A stretch of DNA of 64,000 bases from Cladophialophora immunda (GCF_000835495.1 NW_015622546.1:2358883-2422882); one strand, 5' to 3'; shown: positions 11,752 to 23,648, counted from the first letter of the stretch. Notes: generated by a model not told the origin, from the sequence alone. Translations and numbers: made by a program.

Positions 11752-12663
11752 TACTACACTCCCAATAATACACAACCTTCTTGAGTTCCTTCCTGGGTCT
11801 CGACCTGCGGTGGTCCAGGGTATGGGGCGGGCTGGTGTGGACTCCCGGGGCGACAATCTAATCAATAGGGGGAAAATCAATGACGAGAGCCTTGGCTACT
11901 GCACGACCAGCTCTAAAAAGGAAGAGGAGAGAATACCATAGTAAATGAGACATGATCCCAAGTCTTCACGCGATTTCGACGCAGTCTGCATCTGTTCCTG
12001 AGATTCTCACGCTCGACACTTCGTTGCGCCGTATGCGAATATACCTGACATCTCTGCCCTTGTTCTTCCGACCGGTAGTCGATATGTCTGTTCTGTTTCT
12101 GGAGATTGTATGGCTGACAGCACCGAGGCAGGCCGATACACTTGGGGAAAGAAGGACAAGCTAGATATTGCGAAGGAACGAACCACAAAACTCCTGGTTT
12201 ATTGATTGTCCATTTCTCTTTTGGCCGTTCTCCCGCACGCCGCAAACTTTTGTGTTTCATTCCATTAGGCTTCCCTCCTTCTCACGCATCTGCTGGCTTC
12301 GCATAGGACTTTTTTGGTTTGGAAGATAAATATTCTGGACTCTGCCTGGGCCAATTCCCACGAGAATGGCGGCTATTCCTCCTCGTGTGCAAGCACGGAT
12401 TGTTCGTCTGTTCGGATAAGGGCAAAGCGGTGCTCGCTAGTCTGATCGGATGGACGGGGATCGAGGTGTCTTTGACTTAGGAGCCAATCGAGCACTCGAA
12501 TATCAGCCTCCAGACTTTGATGTAGGTAAATTGGCAAGGCACATTGCATCTTGTCATTAGTCGAGCTGGGGCCAGGTAGGAAGGTGTTTTTCAAGGCACT
12601 CGAATCTTCTTTTTGCTTTTGGCAGGTCAAGCTCTGGTATTGTTGGTATCATCACGGGCGTAT
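11752..12663. other. Convergent intergenic region
   Basis: About 0.9 kb between the 3' ends of the carboxypeptidase (+) and mannosyltransferase (-) genes. It should hold both 3' UTRs and terminators. No ORF with family resemblance, no RNA gene recognised. Confidence 0.5.
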
Positions 12664-13871
12664 CTATTCATTATAATGGTACACCTGTCAAAGCCTAGGT
12701 TAGCACACGAACCACCGATGACAGTCGAGGGCAAAGATCTCCAGCGACTTACAAAGTAATCGGGGAGGCCCCAAACCTCGAACCCAAGCCGCTTCGCCAT
12801 CTTAGCGAAGCCTTCCGTCTCAATGAGATGATAGAAAGGAAAGGCAGGAAACATGGCCCCGTCTCGGTGCACTTCGGCCTTCACCAAAAGTGCAGTTCCG
12901 CCCACACCATCCAACGGCATCAGCCGCCGTTCGTCACGATCCTTGCCCATCTTGGCCAGCTTGGTCATGAGTGTCCTATACGTGGCCATCTCGGCATATC
13001 CCTCCAGCAAAACATCGTCGGGTCCCATTTTGCTGGCGAGCTCCTGTGCAACGTCGCTATCGCGCCAGGTGTTGAAATCGTAGGGTCGGATGTCCTCCTC
13101 GCCTTCGTCGTTCACAAACCGTTGCATGCAGCTTGGGGCGATGACGGATTTATCGTGACTAGCCAGATCCTGGATCAGTGTAGGAGGAGTCTCGACCACG
13201 TCACCATCCAACCACAACACCCAGGATGTGTGAGGGCCGATGGTGGTAAAGAGCAGGCTATTCCGTGCCCGGGCCATCGATGCTCGCCGGACCTTTTGAT
13301 TTTCCATCTTGTGACGCTCCTTTTCATCTTGTGAAGTCAAAGGTGGCACGAAATCCTGCCGCAGAATAGTCACCGATTGGAATCTCTCCTCTTCTGGGCC
13401 TGATTGCGTCTCCCTTATTGCCTCTTGTAGAGCGGCCGTCGCCGCATTGCCTTCCTTCGTCTTTGGAGTGATGAAACCTAGGCTGATATGCTCGTGAGGG
13501 TAGGTCAGGGCGAGGAGGTTGGCCCAGTACTCGGGATAGAAGCGGGCCAGGGGTGTTAGGATGAGGACTTTCTCGTGCTTCTGGATAGGCGATGCTGAGG
13601 CGGTCAGGTTGTTGAGTTGATAGTGGACCACGGGAGGCGGCCGGCGGACACCATGGGCATTTTGAGCGTTGGACTGCTTGCGAAAGGCTGAGGTTGGAGG
13701 AGACAGTGGGTTTTCGGCCGCGGACGTTTGGACTCGCAAGCGGAGTTCGGACTGGTCGATCGAGGTGTTATGGATGCTGTAGAGGAAGTAGATGAAGACG
13801 ACGCCGAGGAGGATGCCAAGGGCAGTGGTCCGGTTGCTGCTGCGTGGCTGTCGCATGTCGAAATATGCCAT
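12664..13871 (-). CDS. GT62 alpha-1,6-mannosyltransferase, Anp1/Mnn9/Van1 family
   Basis: Type II Golgi membrane enzyme of the M-Pol complexes that extend the N-glycan mannan backbone. CDS complement(join(12664..12684,12753..13871)), 379 aa. A short cytosolic tail precedes one membrane anchor (ALGILLGVVFIYFLYSI), a variable stem, then the GT62 domain: KVLILTPLARFYPEYWANLL, NPHEH-like YPHEHISLGFI, RARNSLLFTTIGP, VLWLDGDVVETPP (DxD-type metal site), APSCM, and DGVGGTALLV with HRDGAMFPAFPFYHLIETEGFAKMA. The last exon is only 21 bp: the join LPDYF|VYHYNE-stop reproduces the family's conserved C-terminus. Without that splice the frame runs on to 12627 and acquires a false tail. Which paralogue (Anp1 or Van1 type) is unclear. 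Confidence 0.92.
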
Positions 13872-14691
13872 GTCCTCGCAACCGACGAGATTTCAACAAC
13901 GGTGTCACCTTGAGGAAGGCTGCGTGGCCTGAAGGATCATGTTCGGTGGACCAGGTGGCCTGAAAGGGGCGGGCAGGACGAGATTCAGAGTTGTCCGTGA
14001 GCAGGACAGGTCCACAAGTAGGAAGAAGGAAAAGAGTGAAAAGATCGACTTCAAAGGAGTGAATTGTAGTTGTGGCGGCTGTAGATGTGGTTGTGGTGTG
14101 GTTGTTTCAGCGCATTGGCTGTGAAGTAACACTTTGGGGCTGTTGGTGAAACCTGCCGCAGGATCCCAAACCATGCACCGCCACTTTTATCTCTCTTTGC
14201 GAGGATTGTTCCGTACAATTTCCCAGCCACAGGAAATACGACGGATGGAATGCAGAGTACAGTCATACGGAGTAACGTTCAAACGGCATTGGCTTGGATT
14301 CATCAATGTCCTCTTTATCCGTGTGGTCTATCTATGCCCCATGGCTATGCAATATAGACCAACCTCTTTTTTCATGCCTATCGTTATAATGCTCAGAAGT
14401 GACCTGCGCACTCGCTATGCAGAGAATAGCCCAGTCAGTCCCTAATGGTAAAACCAACATTGCTCCAGGCAACTTCGGCGGTTGAATCTGCGGACTTCCC
14501 AACGCCAATGCTAGAATCTGACCTGATACCTGATGCAATCCGTGTCCCAGGTGGTGCCTTGACACAGGGTCAATCTCGTCGAGTTTCAATATGCTAACAA
14601 CAAAGGAAAACCCAAAGAAAGTCAACGGCAGACAAACCAGGTCTCGGCCTGTGAATGATATTTCTGCTCAACCCGAAAAGTATTGCCGCCG
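13872..14691. other. Intergenic, nothing recognised
   Basis: About 0.8 kb between two - strand genes. It should contain the mannosyltransferase promoter, close to 13.9 kb, and the 3' UTR of the SP-rich gene. No coding motif or RNA gene seen. Confidence 0.5.
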
Positions 14692-15279
14692 TCATTGATA
14701 GACATCGGCTTGTCTGATTTTCTTGTTCTGCTTCAACTCCTCTTTGTCCGACGAGACATCACTGCGCGGACTTCTTCCCGGACCTGGGCTCCCTGCTGGT
14801 GATACTTTGCCTGCTCCAGCAACTTGGAAGTAGTCATCACCTTCCTCGAGAGCCAGAGGCGTGACGGGACCCTTGGGGCTGCCCAAGGGATCCAACCGTG
14901 GTGCACCAGGTTTGGTGCCCATTGAAGAGGCTGCTATCTTGGCCGACAACGTGGTCCTTTCAATAAATTCGCGTTGCTTTTCACGCATCAGTCTCGGTGA
15001 CTCGAGCACGACGGGCTGCGTTACCCGATTCAAGGTGATCGCTGGGCTCTGTATGGTAGAAGACGGTGTGGCTGGTGAGTCGAGATGGCCAAAATTGGCA
15101 GGATGGAATCGAGGAAGCGTCATGTGCATGTTCCTGGAGGCTTGCCGGCCATGTGTTGCTGGTCGACTGCGGGTCGGCTGAGGCGAGAGTGGTTGCTGGC
15201 TGGCGTGGAGTCTTGGAGACAACGGCGAGGTTGGCGTGTAACGCCCGGAATATGTATCACGGTTCATCATGTACCCCAT
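14692..15279 (-). CDS. SP/TP-rich protein of unknown function
   Basis: Single-exon frame of 195 aa. I do not recognise the family. It is rich in Ser-Pro and Thr-Pro dipeptides (RYTPTSPLSPRLH, DSPATPSS, GSPGPGRSPRSD), which are possible proline-directed kinase sites, and is probably mostly disordered. One charged, helix-like segment (SPRLMREKQREFIERTTLSAKIA) stands out, and the C-terminus is basic then ends DVYQ. No signal peptide or membrane segment. The ATG at 15279 is the first in frame; MM at residues 4-5 is an alternative. Steady composition and a long frame argue for a real gene. Confidence 0.6.
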   Translation of the reverse strand: MGYMMNRDTYSGRYTPTSPLSPRLHASQQPLSPQPTRSRPATHGRQASRNMHMTLPRFHPANFGHLDSPATPSSTIQSPAITLNRVTQPVVLESPRLMREKQREFIERTTLSAKIAASSMGTKPGAPRLDPLGSPKGPVTPLALEEGDDYFQVAGAGKVSPAGSPGPGRSPRSDVSSDKEELKQNKKIRQADVYQ

Positions 15280-18200
15280 TGAGTGAGCAGGATGAATGTA
15301 AATTGAAGAATCGAAACGTCGCAGGCCGTGTTTCTGGGGATCTCTGCGACGTCTCTAATGACCGCCAACTGTTGTGTGCATGCGGCAGGCGTAGTATAGA
15401 TGCGACCGACTCTTTATGAAGGAGTCTTATGCCCGCAAAGTGGGTTGGCACTGGTCGTAAAGTTCGGAACTCGGATCAAAGGGTCCAATATGTAGGGACA
15501 ATGCCCACGAGGGATGTTGGCAATATGATTGTCACCAAGTTGTCAATTCTCTAGGTGGACTCCGAGTGACGTCGAATTGTTTGTTGCGGTGAGCCAGAGA
15601 GAGGGGCGATGTTGTGTTGATTAATGTCGGTTAAAGAGGAGAGTTCGCAAAGTTGACATAGATGAAAAGCGGATAGATATTTGGCGTAGAAATGTCAAAG
15701 GTTGGCGTGTTGTACACGTACGGTAGGGGGAGGATCAGGCACCGAGTCTGTCAAAGATGGGTCCGTCTCAGGTTGTTGCTGTAGCCCTCTTGTCGGTCGT
15801 CCTTTGCCAGAAGTGGTACAAATGAGAGTCAGACTCAGAGTCACGAGTTTGGCTTGGTGGGCAGGGATGGCGGCTGGTGCTTGTGCTATTGCGCCTGCGA
15901 GAATGTTGGGGGCCCGTCTGATCTGCAGTGTCTGGAAAATTGCGTGAGAAATGATCAACAAGACGCTCCGGGATTGCCAACGCAGCCAAGCGCACGCTGA
16001 TCTCGGTGCCGGAGGGTTTGGACGTTGATAAAGGATGCCAGCCTTGAGGAGAGCGAGTAGAATGAGTACCAGGGAACACAGAGCAGGGTATAGGGAACCC
16101 GGTCACCAACCTCTTGTTTCCCAGCTCTTGAGGCGTCGTCATAACCGAGACCGAAAAGATCTTCGTGCTTATGAAAATGCTAGTATATCAGGAGGCCTCA
16201 TCGGCGGCCCATGATTTGAAGAAGGTTATCGAAGGGAGACGGTTCCCAATGATCTATGCAGGGCCATGTAGACTGAAGCCTGAAGGAACATGGAAAGGAA
16301 CTTCAATACGTATTGGCTGATTGCAACGCAGTGGATACGACAAGAGGGTTTCCCTGACAGGGCCGATGACGGTAAGCGTTGAAATGAGAACGCCAGCACC
16401 ACGCCACCCGTGCTGGCTGACCAACAAGACGGCTGGCCATGGGGCAAATGGCAAAGATGAACAGGGGGGCCAGGGCGGAGATCAAACAATGGGCCCTCCG
16501 AAAAGGCCTTGAGCGCCGAGACAAACAATCGTGACCGACCCCCGAAGATTGCAAGCTGTTGATCAAGGGCGGTGTCGCTGCAAATTCCAAACATGAAGCA
16601 AGAAAGAGTTTAGGGAAGTCGAAGGATTGTAGAGAATCATGATGTTTGAACAGAGACTGACCGGAGAAAATCAAACGCAGGCAGAGAACTCAATTCAATT
16701 CACTTTGCGTGATGTCATGGCGGAGGCTGAGAGGTGCAAAAAAGGGATGAAAATTCCGTCTGACAGCCTATCAATCTGGTGCCCTTCCCGTGCATTTCGT
16801 CAGGTCTGCGGCGGCGTCTTTCCGTGCGATCCGAGAATCTTGTCTGTCTGACAAATGCCGATTAATTCATTATCGCACTCTGGAGCCGTGTGCCCTTGGT
16901 GTGCACAGCTGCGCTGGTGAGCAACGTGGCAAGCCTGCAAACTTCGACCAGCATCTGTAACCCGTCCACATCTCCCCTTTTAAAATTGCCGAACCATGGA
17001 TCCCCCAGATCCCAATCCAGGGTACCTACAGTAGGCACCGAGTAGTGGCAGCAATTACAATCCGTCAATACGAGGCCGAAGACTCGTACGCAAAGTGCCC
17101 GCAAGCAGTGGCCTCCCACTTGGAAAGGATGTAAAGTACTGACATTGGGACCAGAACAACTCTCCACCCATCGTGTCCCATCGCCCCCGCTTGAACCAGA
17201 AATGCCGAAAACCGAGTTTCTCCTCTCCTAGGTTGCCAAGATGCCTCGACGGTTGCCGTGGCCATGATGCAGGGCATATGGGGTCATTGTCCAGACTGTT
17301 CGCCGACTCTGTCGTACAACCTCTAGGTGCTTTTCACAGGTGCGGGGCGCAGGATGGTGATACCGTCCATTGTATCGATCCAGGCAAGCGCAGAAAATAG
17401 TATCGTCATGAAGGCTTTTGCGGGGAGGGAGAAGCGAACACTCGTTTTCTGGCAGGAATGGCACAAAATCGCTACCCACTAGCCTCTGGAAGAAAAGAAA
17501 TGGCACAGTCTGACAGAGAATAGACGCCATCTCGGAATCTAAGCAGTCGCTCAATAGCGACGAGGTGGCCGCCAGATCAAATAGCTTAGGTTGTTAATAA
17601 GGATAAGGACACCGTCATGCCCAAGGACAGAATAAATGCTCTTTTCAATGATGGTTACCTTTCAGTCAATAGTGAATCACCTCTCTGTACGAGTATATTT
17701 CTCGTCAGACTGTGTCACTTATTTTGGACATTGGCTTGCTACTGCTCAGTACTAGGCATAGAACGGCGTGCCAAAGGACAACACAGCCCAGGGTACCGCT
17801 GTCAGTAGCCCCAAGCAGAGCGGGATGGAAACAACCTCTGTCGTCGGGACCCGCCCAAGCCTGCCCCCCCCCCCCCCTGGAACCGTTTTCCCCTTGAACA
17901 TTTGGGTAAATGGAGTACCTATTACCAAAGACAACTGATAGCGGACAACTTTCAAGGCTTGCCGAGGGTGTAGTGCAGTGCGGACTCGCAACCGAGCACA
18001 ACGTATCTGCGTCTCAAAATACACACCCTCTAAACCTCCGCATTTGGGCTGTTTCAACAGGCGAACCGCCCATGAACATATCCACTGGGCCGAAGATTCA
18101 TCTACAAATCACCTTGACTCTGCTGCGTGACGGCATGCGCAGTCACAGTTCGAGACGGATCTCCAGACCACCTGACATGGCGATCAGTAGCCTCTCCCTC

Positions 18201-19363
18201 CGACTGATCCGTTGTCGCTTCGGCAAGATCGTCGATGCGGTTGTTTTCTCTACTGACAGCAGTGGGCAGGTATCTACTGTGTACCCAGCGAGCGCAGGCA
18301 CGGCAGTGACACAATACCTCGTACAATGAAGAACTTACGGAGAAGCCCAAATGAAGCCCCTCCCACACAATCCTCCTTATCCCCGTTCGCGCGAAAGCGA
18401 TATGAATAGCGGGAGAAGTCTTGACATCTTCCGAGCCGTGCCCCGAGACCACCTCTCGGGTTATCTGTAAGGTACTCCGTGCATGATACGGGCCACACAA
18501 GGAGAAAGAGGGGGCCAGCACCTCAATGAACAACAGGCGGGGCTCCAAAAGGTGGGTTTACTGTGTCTGTCTCTTCTGGGAGGGATGGAAGATGTCCGTG
18601 GAGTTGCGTTGCGCGAGAAGGGTGCTTTTGCCAATAGAATATTCATTGTGCCTTTTTCAGTAGACAGAAGAACCAACCTCCTTGCATCTGTCTCGTCCAG
18701 AACGTATAATGTCCATCCACCCAGGATTGATTGACATCAGTGAGCTTCAACAGCGGCGACAATAGGTGCCCTTCGCTTAGACACTTCCTACACCGACGCC
18801 CCAAGTAAAGAGTCGGGATTTCCTCGCTTCGCTGATGTGCCGGTAAGATGTTCGGTCATCAGCCACCTTTAAACGTGTGCAACGGCCAGCAGCGAGGGTA
18901 TAGCGTACGAAGGTACATTCTTTCGACGACATTTTGGCTATCCTCAGGCAGAGATAAGATGTACCCTTTTGCGACCGCGTTTGATGATTGTTGAAATCGT
19001 ATTTTCGTGGCGCAGCACCGCGGATGTTTGAGCAGCCGAGTAGGCCTCGTCTTTTCCCACCAATGGCCGCTGCGCTCCCTGGGCGCAGCCTGGAGAGCCA
19101 CCAAACAAGCGAACCAACTACTCCTCCTCTATCGCCCATGCTTGCTCAGCGGAAGCTGCAGCCGTGCAGATTATTCCCCCTTCTCGAACTGGCTAGCCAG
19201 GGACCTCAATCTACCAGGCCTGTGCTCGTCCACCATTCTTTCCCAATATCGCCTCCTCGAAATATCCTAGCACCTGCGAAAGGATGAGCTTTATATAAGG
19301 AGCTCTTTCATATAATGGCTTTGCCTCTCTAAGACCAATGCAGACTGCACACAAACACGCGCC
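15280..19363. other. 4.1 kb gene-poor interval between the SP-rich gene and SrbA
   Basis: Only short frames without family signal on either strand. A homopolymer of 14 C lies at 17864-17877. The last ~100 bp look like a promoter: TATATAAG at 19292-19299, about 65 bp before the SrbA ATG. Extended upstream regions are common for fungal regulators, so much of the right half may be SrbA control sequence; this is inference. No tRNA, rRNA or transposon signature was recognised. Confidence 0.45.
19292..19299 (+). promoter_or_regulatory. TATA box of the SrbA gene
   Basis: TATATAAG lies 65 bp upstream of the ATG at 19364, on the coding strand, with no other gene between. Short leader and good match to a TATA consensus. 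Confidence 0.6.
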
Positions 19364-22015
19364 ATGATCACTCCTCCGCAGCCCGCCATGACCGCGCCGC
19401 TCGATCTGGAATCTGCCGGCCGTGAGTTCGACAAATGGCTGGATTGGAATGGGACTGCAAATGCCTTTCCACGAGCTCTCGAAGAAGATAATCTTGCTAC
19501 GACAACTCAAAGTCTGCTCACCCTCCCAATATCTCCATCGTCGACCGCGAATGGGGATTCCCACCCTACCCAACTCAAGACCGACCTCCTCACCGCTCCT
19601 CCCTCTCAAGATCTGTTGACCCCGCGACACAGTTCAGCTTCTCCAGAATCACGATCCAGTCTTGAGATGCGACTCAGCGGAGATACCCTCAGAGAACAGC
19701 CAACCCCAAGCATGCGGCCCATGCTCAAGCGGAAACTGTCACCTACGGACGTACCAACCATGGACTATCGCCATGATGCACCCAATCCTGCTGCCAAGAA
19801 GCGGCCGCACAATATAATTGAGAAGAGATATCGTGCCAATCTGAATGAGAAGATAGCCGAGTTGAGGGACAGCGTGCCTAGTCTTCGTTTCGCTCAAAAG
19901 TCCAAGGTTCGGGAGTCAGCCAACGGGGATTCTGACGATGACGATCTGGACGGCCTCACTCCGAGCAACAAGCTCAACAAGGCTTCGATCTTGACAAAGG
20001 CAGTCGAGTACATTCGCCACCTCGAATTTCGTACAAAGCGTCTAGAGGAGGAGAACAAGTCGCTAAAAGAACGGCTCGAGACCCTGGACAAGGTCATCGC
20101 TCAAGGCGGTCACGATGCCCAAAGAGCTGCTGCTTTCACAAGCAACGTGGTGATAGAAGAATCTTCACCCGCTTCAAGCACCCATTCTCCCTCGTCTGCA
20201 CCGACAAACACAACAGCCAACCCTCCACAAGGATTGATTCCACAACCTGAGAGTTGGAGACGTCTACGACAAAATCAACCCCAAGAACACTATGGCCACA
20301 TCTACGAAACCCCATCAGAACGCTCCAAATTCAAGGGCAAATGGCCTACGAGGATCGTTCTAGGCTCGATCGCCAGTCTAATGGTGATAGATGGCCTTAG
20401 TGAGTCCGATATGGGCTCAAAATCCCGTGAGAAGGGTCTTTTTGGAATTCCTCTCGAGCTACTTGACGGCTGGAAATTTCTACGGTCACCTCGAATATAC
20501 ATGGCCGCTTTCAGCCAGTTCTGTCAGGCCGGTGGCATCATACCTTTGATCAAGGGATTCATCGCTCTGACATTTCTGGCTTTCCTCATCTTTTCATACT
20601 TGTTCAATTCGAAGCCTCCGCCAAAGGCTGATGTCGAGGAGTTGGGCACGCCTTCGAGACAGGTTCCAGCTCCGGCCTCGCCCATTCAAGTTCGACGCCG
20701 CGCCTGGAGCACCAGCATGCAGGAACTGCATCTTCCTCACCATCACTTCTTCCCCGAATGGATGGCGATCACTTGTGAATGGCTCAAGTATACCTTTGGC
20801 TACGTCTTTGGGGCGCGGGCCTATGCTTGGCTTACCGGTCGCACCGCTGACGACGACGTGGCTCGGATCAAGGCCTGGGACATTGCAATTGACGCACAAT
20901 TGGCTGGTGGTGATGCCGAAGTGAGCCGAAGCCGATTGCTCCTCACAATCTTCGGCGCAGGGACTCTGCCCCGGTCGCCTTTACGGTTGATGCTGAAGGC
21001 CCTCCATTGCCGGGTGCTGCTGTGGAATGTGGGCTCACTCGGAACTGGAGTATCCAGGATCGCTAACCGCGTCGGGAAATTCTTTGCAAACAGACAATGG
21101 AGCCGCGCCAAAGACTCGCACGACAATTTACCCCTGCATCATCCGGATCCCCTCCCTCCGTATCTCTCGAACATGCTTGAGATGCCGTGCGATCACGTCT
21201 TCCTGGACACGGTCTGTCAGAGGGCGTACAATTTGATGTATGATCGACCCACACAGGAAGATTCTACAAATCCTCTGCTTGACGTCGTTGTTGAAGACCA
21301 TGCGGTCAGATCACCGCTTGACGCAGTTGCCGCCTGGCGGTCAATGGTATCATTGACAGAGGCTTTGGAGCTGTCTTTACACTCACCCGAGGCATCCGAT
21401 CGCGTCCAAGAGCACTTGAGCGCTGCGCTCAAAATCGCGCCACCTGGTTCCGCCGCTGAAACGCGGGCGTTGGCCGCAAGCTCGGTGCTAAGCAATACTG
21501 CTCGCGCGGACTATTTCGTGCGGGCGTCCGATGCCATGAAAATCCTGTCCACTCCTGTTCCGCAACCAGAAGCCGAGACTCGGCCCCCTTATTTCATCGA
21601 CTCGTCGACTCCGCCATCAGCTAGGACTGATATTATGAATTGTTTGCATTGCGCAGAAGCTTTACGGATCCTTGATCGTGAAGATCACAGTGCCCAGGAT
21701 AATGAAGAGACGGCGTTGGCCTTCTACAATGCGAAGAATCTCGAGATCGAAGGCACGCACCTGTTGACGCAGGCAGCGAGGAAGCATCTTCTCCAGCGTC
21801 TGCCAGCAATTGAGAAGCCAGCGACCGCTGGGAGAGAAGAGGTTCGCGTTCTACCACACGATCACATATTCGCGGCTGACGTGTTGGGTATGCAAAATAG
21901 CCAAAACAAGATCCTGCGCCGGTATAGCGAGGCCAGCACCGACTCTGGCTATGATAGTCAGGATGCCTGTATATCCTACTGGGACATAGATGCTGGGTCA
22001 CTGTCCTCCGCTTAA
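19364..22015 (+). CDS. srbA: SREBP-type bHLH transcription factor SrbA (sterol and hypoxia regulator)
   Basis: ER-anchored precursor whose released N-terminus activates ergosterol, iron and hypoxia genes in fungi; in aspergilli it is processed via the Dsc complex (family knowledge). Single exon, 883 aa. Acidic, Ser/Pro-rich N-terminus; bHLH from about residue 145 with KRPHNIIEKRYRANLNEKI, including the SREBP-specific Tyr in the basic region, a long acidic loop (SDDDDLDGL), then LNKASILTKAVEYIRHLE and a leucine-zipper-like helix. Two hydrophobic segments follow near 326-345 (RIVLGSIASLMVIDGL) and 395-415 (GFIALTFLAFLIFSYLF), then the long C-terminal region typical of fungal SREBPs. Alternative start at Met9. 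Length and domain order match SrbA rather than the short SrbB type. Confidence 0.93.
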   Translation: MITPPQPAMTAPLDLESAGREFDKWLDWNGTANAFPRALEEDNLATTTQSLLTLPISPSSTANGDSHPTQLKTDLLTAPPSQDLLTPRHSSASPESRSSLEMRLSGDTLREQPTPSMRPMLKRKLSPTDVPTMDYRHDAPNPAAKKRPHNIIEKRYRANLNEKIAELRDSVPSLRFAQKSKVRESANGDSDDDDLDGLTPSNKLNKASILTKAVEYIRHLEFRTKRLEEENKSLKERLETLDKVIAQGGHDAQRAAAFTSNVVIEESSPASSTHSPSSAPTNTTANPPQGLIPQPESWRRLRQNQPQEHYGHIYETPSERSKFKGKWPTRIVLGSIASLMVIDGLSESDMGSKSREKGLFGIPLELLDGWKFLRSPRIYMAAFSQFCQAGGIIPLIKGFIALTFLAFLIFSYLFNSKPPPKADVEELGTPSRQVPAPASPIQVRRRAWSTSMQELHLPHHHFFPEWMAITCEWLKYTFGYVFGARAYAWLTGRTADDDVARIKAWDIAIDAQLAGGDAEVSRSRLLLTIFGAGTLPRSPLRLMLKALHCRVLLWNVGSLGTGVSRIANRVGKFFANRQWSRAKDSHDNLPLHHPDPLPPYLSNMLEMPCDHVFLDTVCQRAYNLMYDRPTQEDSTNPLLDVVVEDHAVRSPLDAVAAWRSMVSLTEALELSLHSPEASDRVQEHLSAALKIAPPGSAAETRALAASSVLSNTARADYFVRASDAMKILSTPVPQPEAETRPPYFIDSSTPPSARTDIMNCLHCAEALRILDREDHSAQDNEETALAFYNAKNLEIEGTHLLTQAARKHLLQRLPAIEKPATAGREEVRVLPHDHIFAADVLGMQNSQNKILRRYSEASTDSGYDSQDACISYWDIDAGSLSSA

Positions 22016-22475
22016 ACAGCTCGATACCTCTCGCGAGACACGGGATTACGGTCTGAATGTTTAATAAAGAATCAGAGCTGGTCTTTTCCTGATGGCGGTA
22101 TAAATGATAATGAGCTGCCTCTTGGTCGAATAGTATACGGGTTTTGTCGATGTACAACACTTTTCAATATAGGATTATGACGAATTAATCTAAGACCTTA
22201 TGACCGAGCTATGAAACAGCGTTCAAACCTGCAATCGCTGGACCATCTGCCTCTTTGGTCGTCGGTGATGCCCAGTGACTTCTTCCTGATTTTAAATGAC
22301 CTAAAATCATGTCATTTGAACATTGCGTCGAGCTTGCGGTGGCTCGTGGTGGTGGTGCTCATGAACTCGTATGTAATTGCACATCTCTTCTGGTGTCACT
22401 ATTTCTCTCTGCCTCTTTGGTAAACTCTTTCATGTCGTTGACCTTCCAGCCACCTATTCAGAGCGTTTATACGAG
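22016..22475. other. Short intergenic region before the TatD-like gene
   Basis: 460 bp holding the SrbA 3' UTR and the leader of the next gene. A possible leader intron (GTAAAC near 22420 to CCAG near 22450) precedes the ATG at 22476. The open frame to 22377 has no ATG and is not counted as protein. Confidence 0.45.
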
Positions 22476-23648
22476 ATGGACGAGAGCAAGGATACGAACG
22501 AAGCCCTCTGGCAAATCGGTGTCTTCGACGCCCATTGCCATCCCACTGATATCATGGCCTCAATCAAGGACATTGCAAACATGAAAGCGAGAGTTCTCAC
22601 TGTCATGGCCACGAGATTACAAGACCAGGAGATGGTCCGAGACACTGCAAGGAAATACCCGCTGAAGGACTCGACTTCGACTTCTAGAGGCGAATCCTCG
22701 AAGTACGTGGTCCCTGCGTTCGGATGGCATCCTTGGTTTTCCCACCAAATGTACGATGACCTGGAGGAGGATATGCATCCTAACCAGGTTGATCATTACA
22801 AAGCAGTCTTGACTCCGACACCCGATGACGAGGAGTTCCTCAAGGCCCTACCCGCCCCTCGATCGCTGCGTGAGTTTCTCCGGGAGTCAGAGGAGAGACT
22901 GGAGGAGTTTCCTTATTCGTTGGTAGGGGAGGTGGGCCTGGATCGCTCATTTCGGCTGCCCCAAGGCCCAAGTGCCATGGCCGGTGATATCAAGGACAAG
23001 ACTGGTGGTTCGGAGGAGGACTACACTCCCGGTTCCCGCGAGGGGAGACCACTCTCTCCCTATCGCGTCAATATTGAGCACCAAAAGGCGGTCTTAAAGG
23101 CTCAATTCGAGCTTGCCGCGAAGCTACAGCGCCCACTCTCTGTGCACAGCGTCCAAGCTCATGGCTTGGTGTTTGACCTTCTGCAAGCGATGTGGAAAGG
23201 CCATGAGAAGCCATCAAAACGAGAAAGAAAGAGGGCTGTGAGCGCCCCAAGGGCTCATCAGGACGAGGAAGATCCCAATGGCGCTGGTCAACAGAAGAAA
23301 CTTCCCTTCCCACCCCGCGTATGCATGCATTCATATTCTGGGCCTCCAGATGCATTGAAGCAATTTCTCGGCCCTAATGTGCCAGCGGAGATCTACTTCT
23401 CCTTCTCGACAGCAATTAACTTCTCAAATGCCTCAACAACGAAGGTCACCGGCGTCATCAAAGCGGTGCCCGACGACAGGATTCTGATAGAGAGCGACCT
23501 ACACTGTGCTGGGGAAACAATGGACCGGCTTCTTCTGGAAATTATCCACAAGGTCTGTGAGGTCAAGGGGTGGGATCTGCGAGAAGGAGCCCAAAAGTTG
23601 AAAGCAAATTGGGAGAAATTCATCTTTGGCTCCAGTGCCCGAGGCTAG
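22476..23648 (+). CDS. TatD-family metal-dependent hydrolase, Cut9-interacting protein Scn1-like
   Basis: Amidohydrolase-fold protein related to TatD DNases; in fission yeast Scn1 was found through interaction with the APC subunit Cut9 (family knowledge). Single exon, 390 aa. Metal-binding motifs in order: FDAHCHPTD (HxH), a Trp-rich FGWHPWFSHQM, LVGEVGLDRSFR (Glu ligand), RPLSVHSVQAHG, VCMHSYSGPPDALKQF and LIESDLHCAGE (Asp ligand). All expected ligands are present, so activity is plausible. A Lys/Arg/Glu-rich insertion lies around residues 245-275. The ATG at 22476 is the first in frame. Confidence 0.88.
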   Translation: MDESKDTNEALWQIGVFDAHCHPTDIMASIKDIANMKARVLTVMATRLQDQEMVRDTARKYPLKDSTSTSRGESSKYVVPAFGWHPWFSHQMYDDLEEDMHPNQVDHYKAVLTPTPDDEEFLKALPAPRSLREFLRESEERLEEFPYSLVGEVGLDRSFRLPQGPSAMAGDIKDKTGGSEEDYTPGSREGRPLSPYRVNIEHQKAVLKAQFELAAKLQRPLSVHSVQAHGLVFDLLQAMWKGHEKPSKRERKRAVSAPRAHQDEEDPNGAGQQKKLPFPPRVCMHSYSGPPDALKQFLGPNVPAEIYFSFSTAINFSNASTTKVTGVIKAVPDDRILIESDLHCAGETMDRLLLEIIHKVCEVKGWDLREGAQKLKANWEKFIFGSSARG

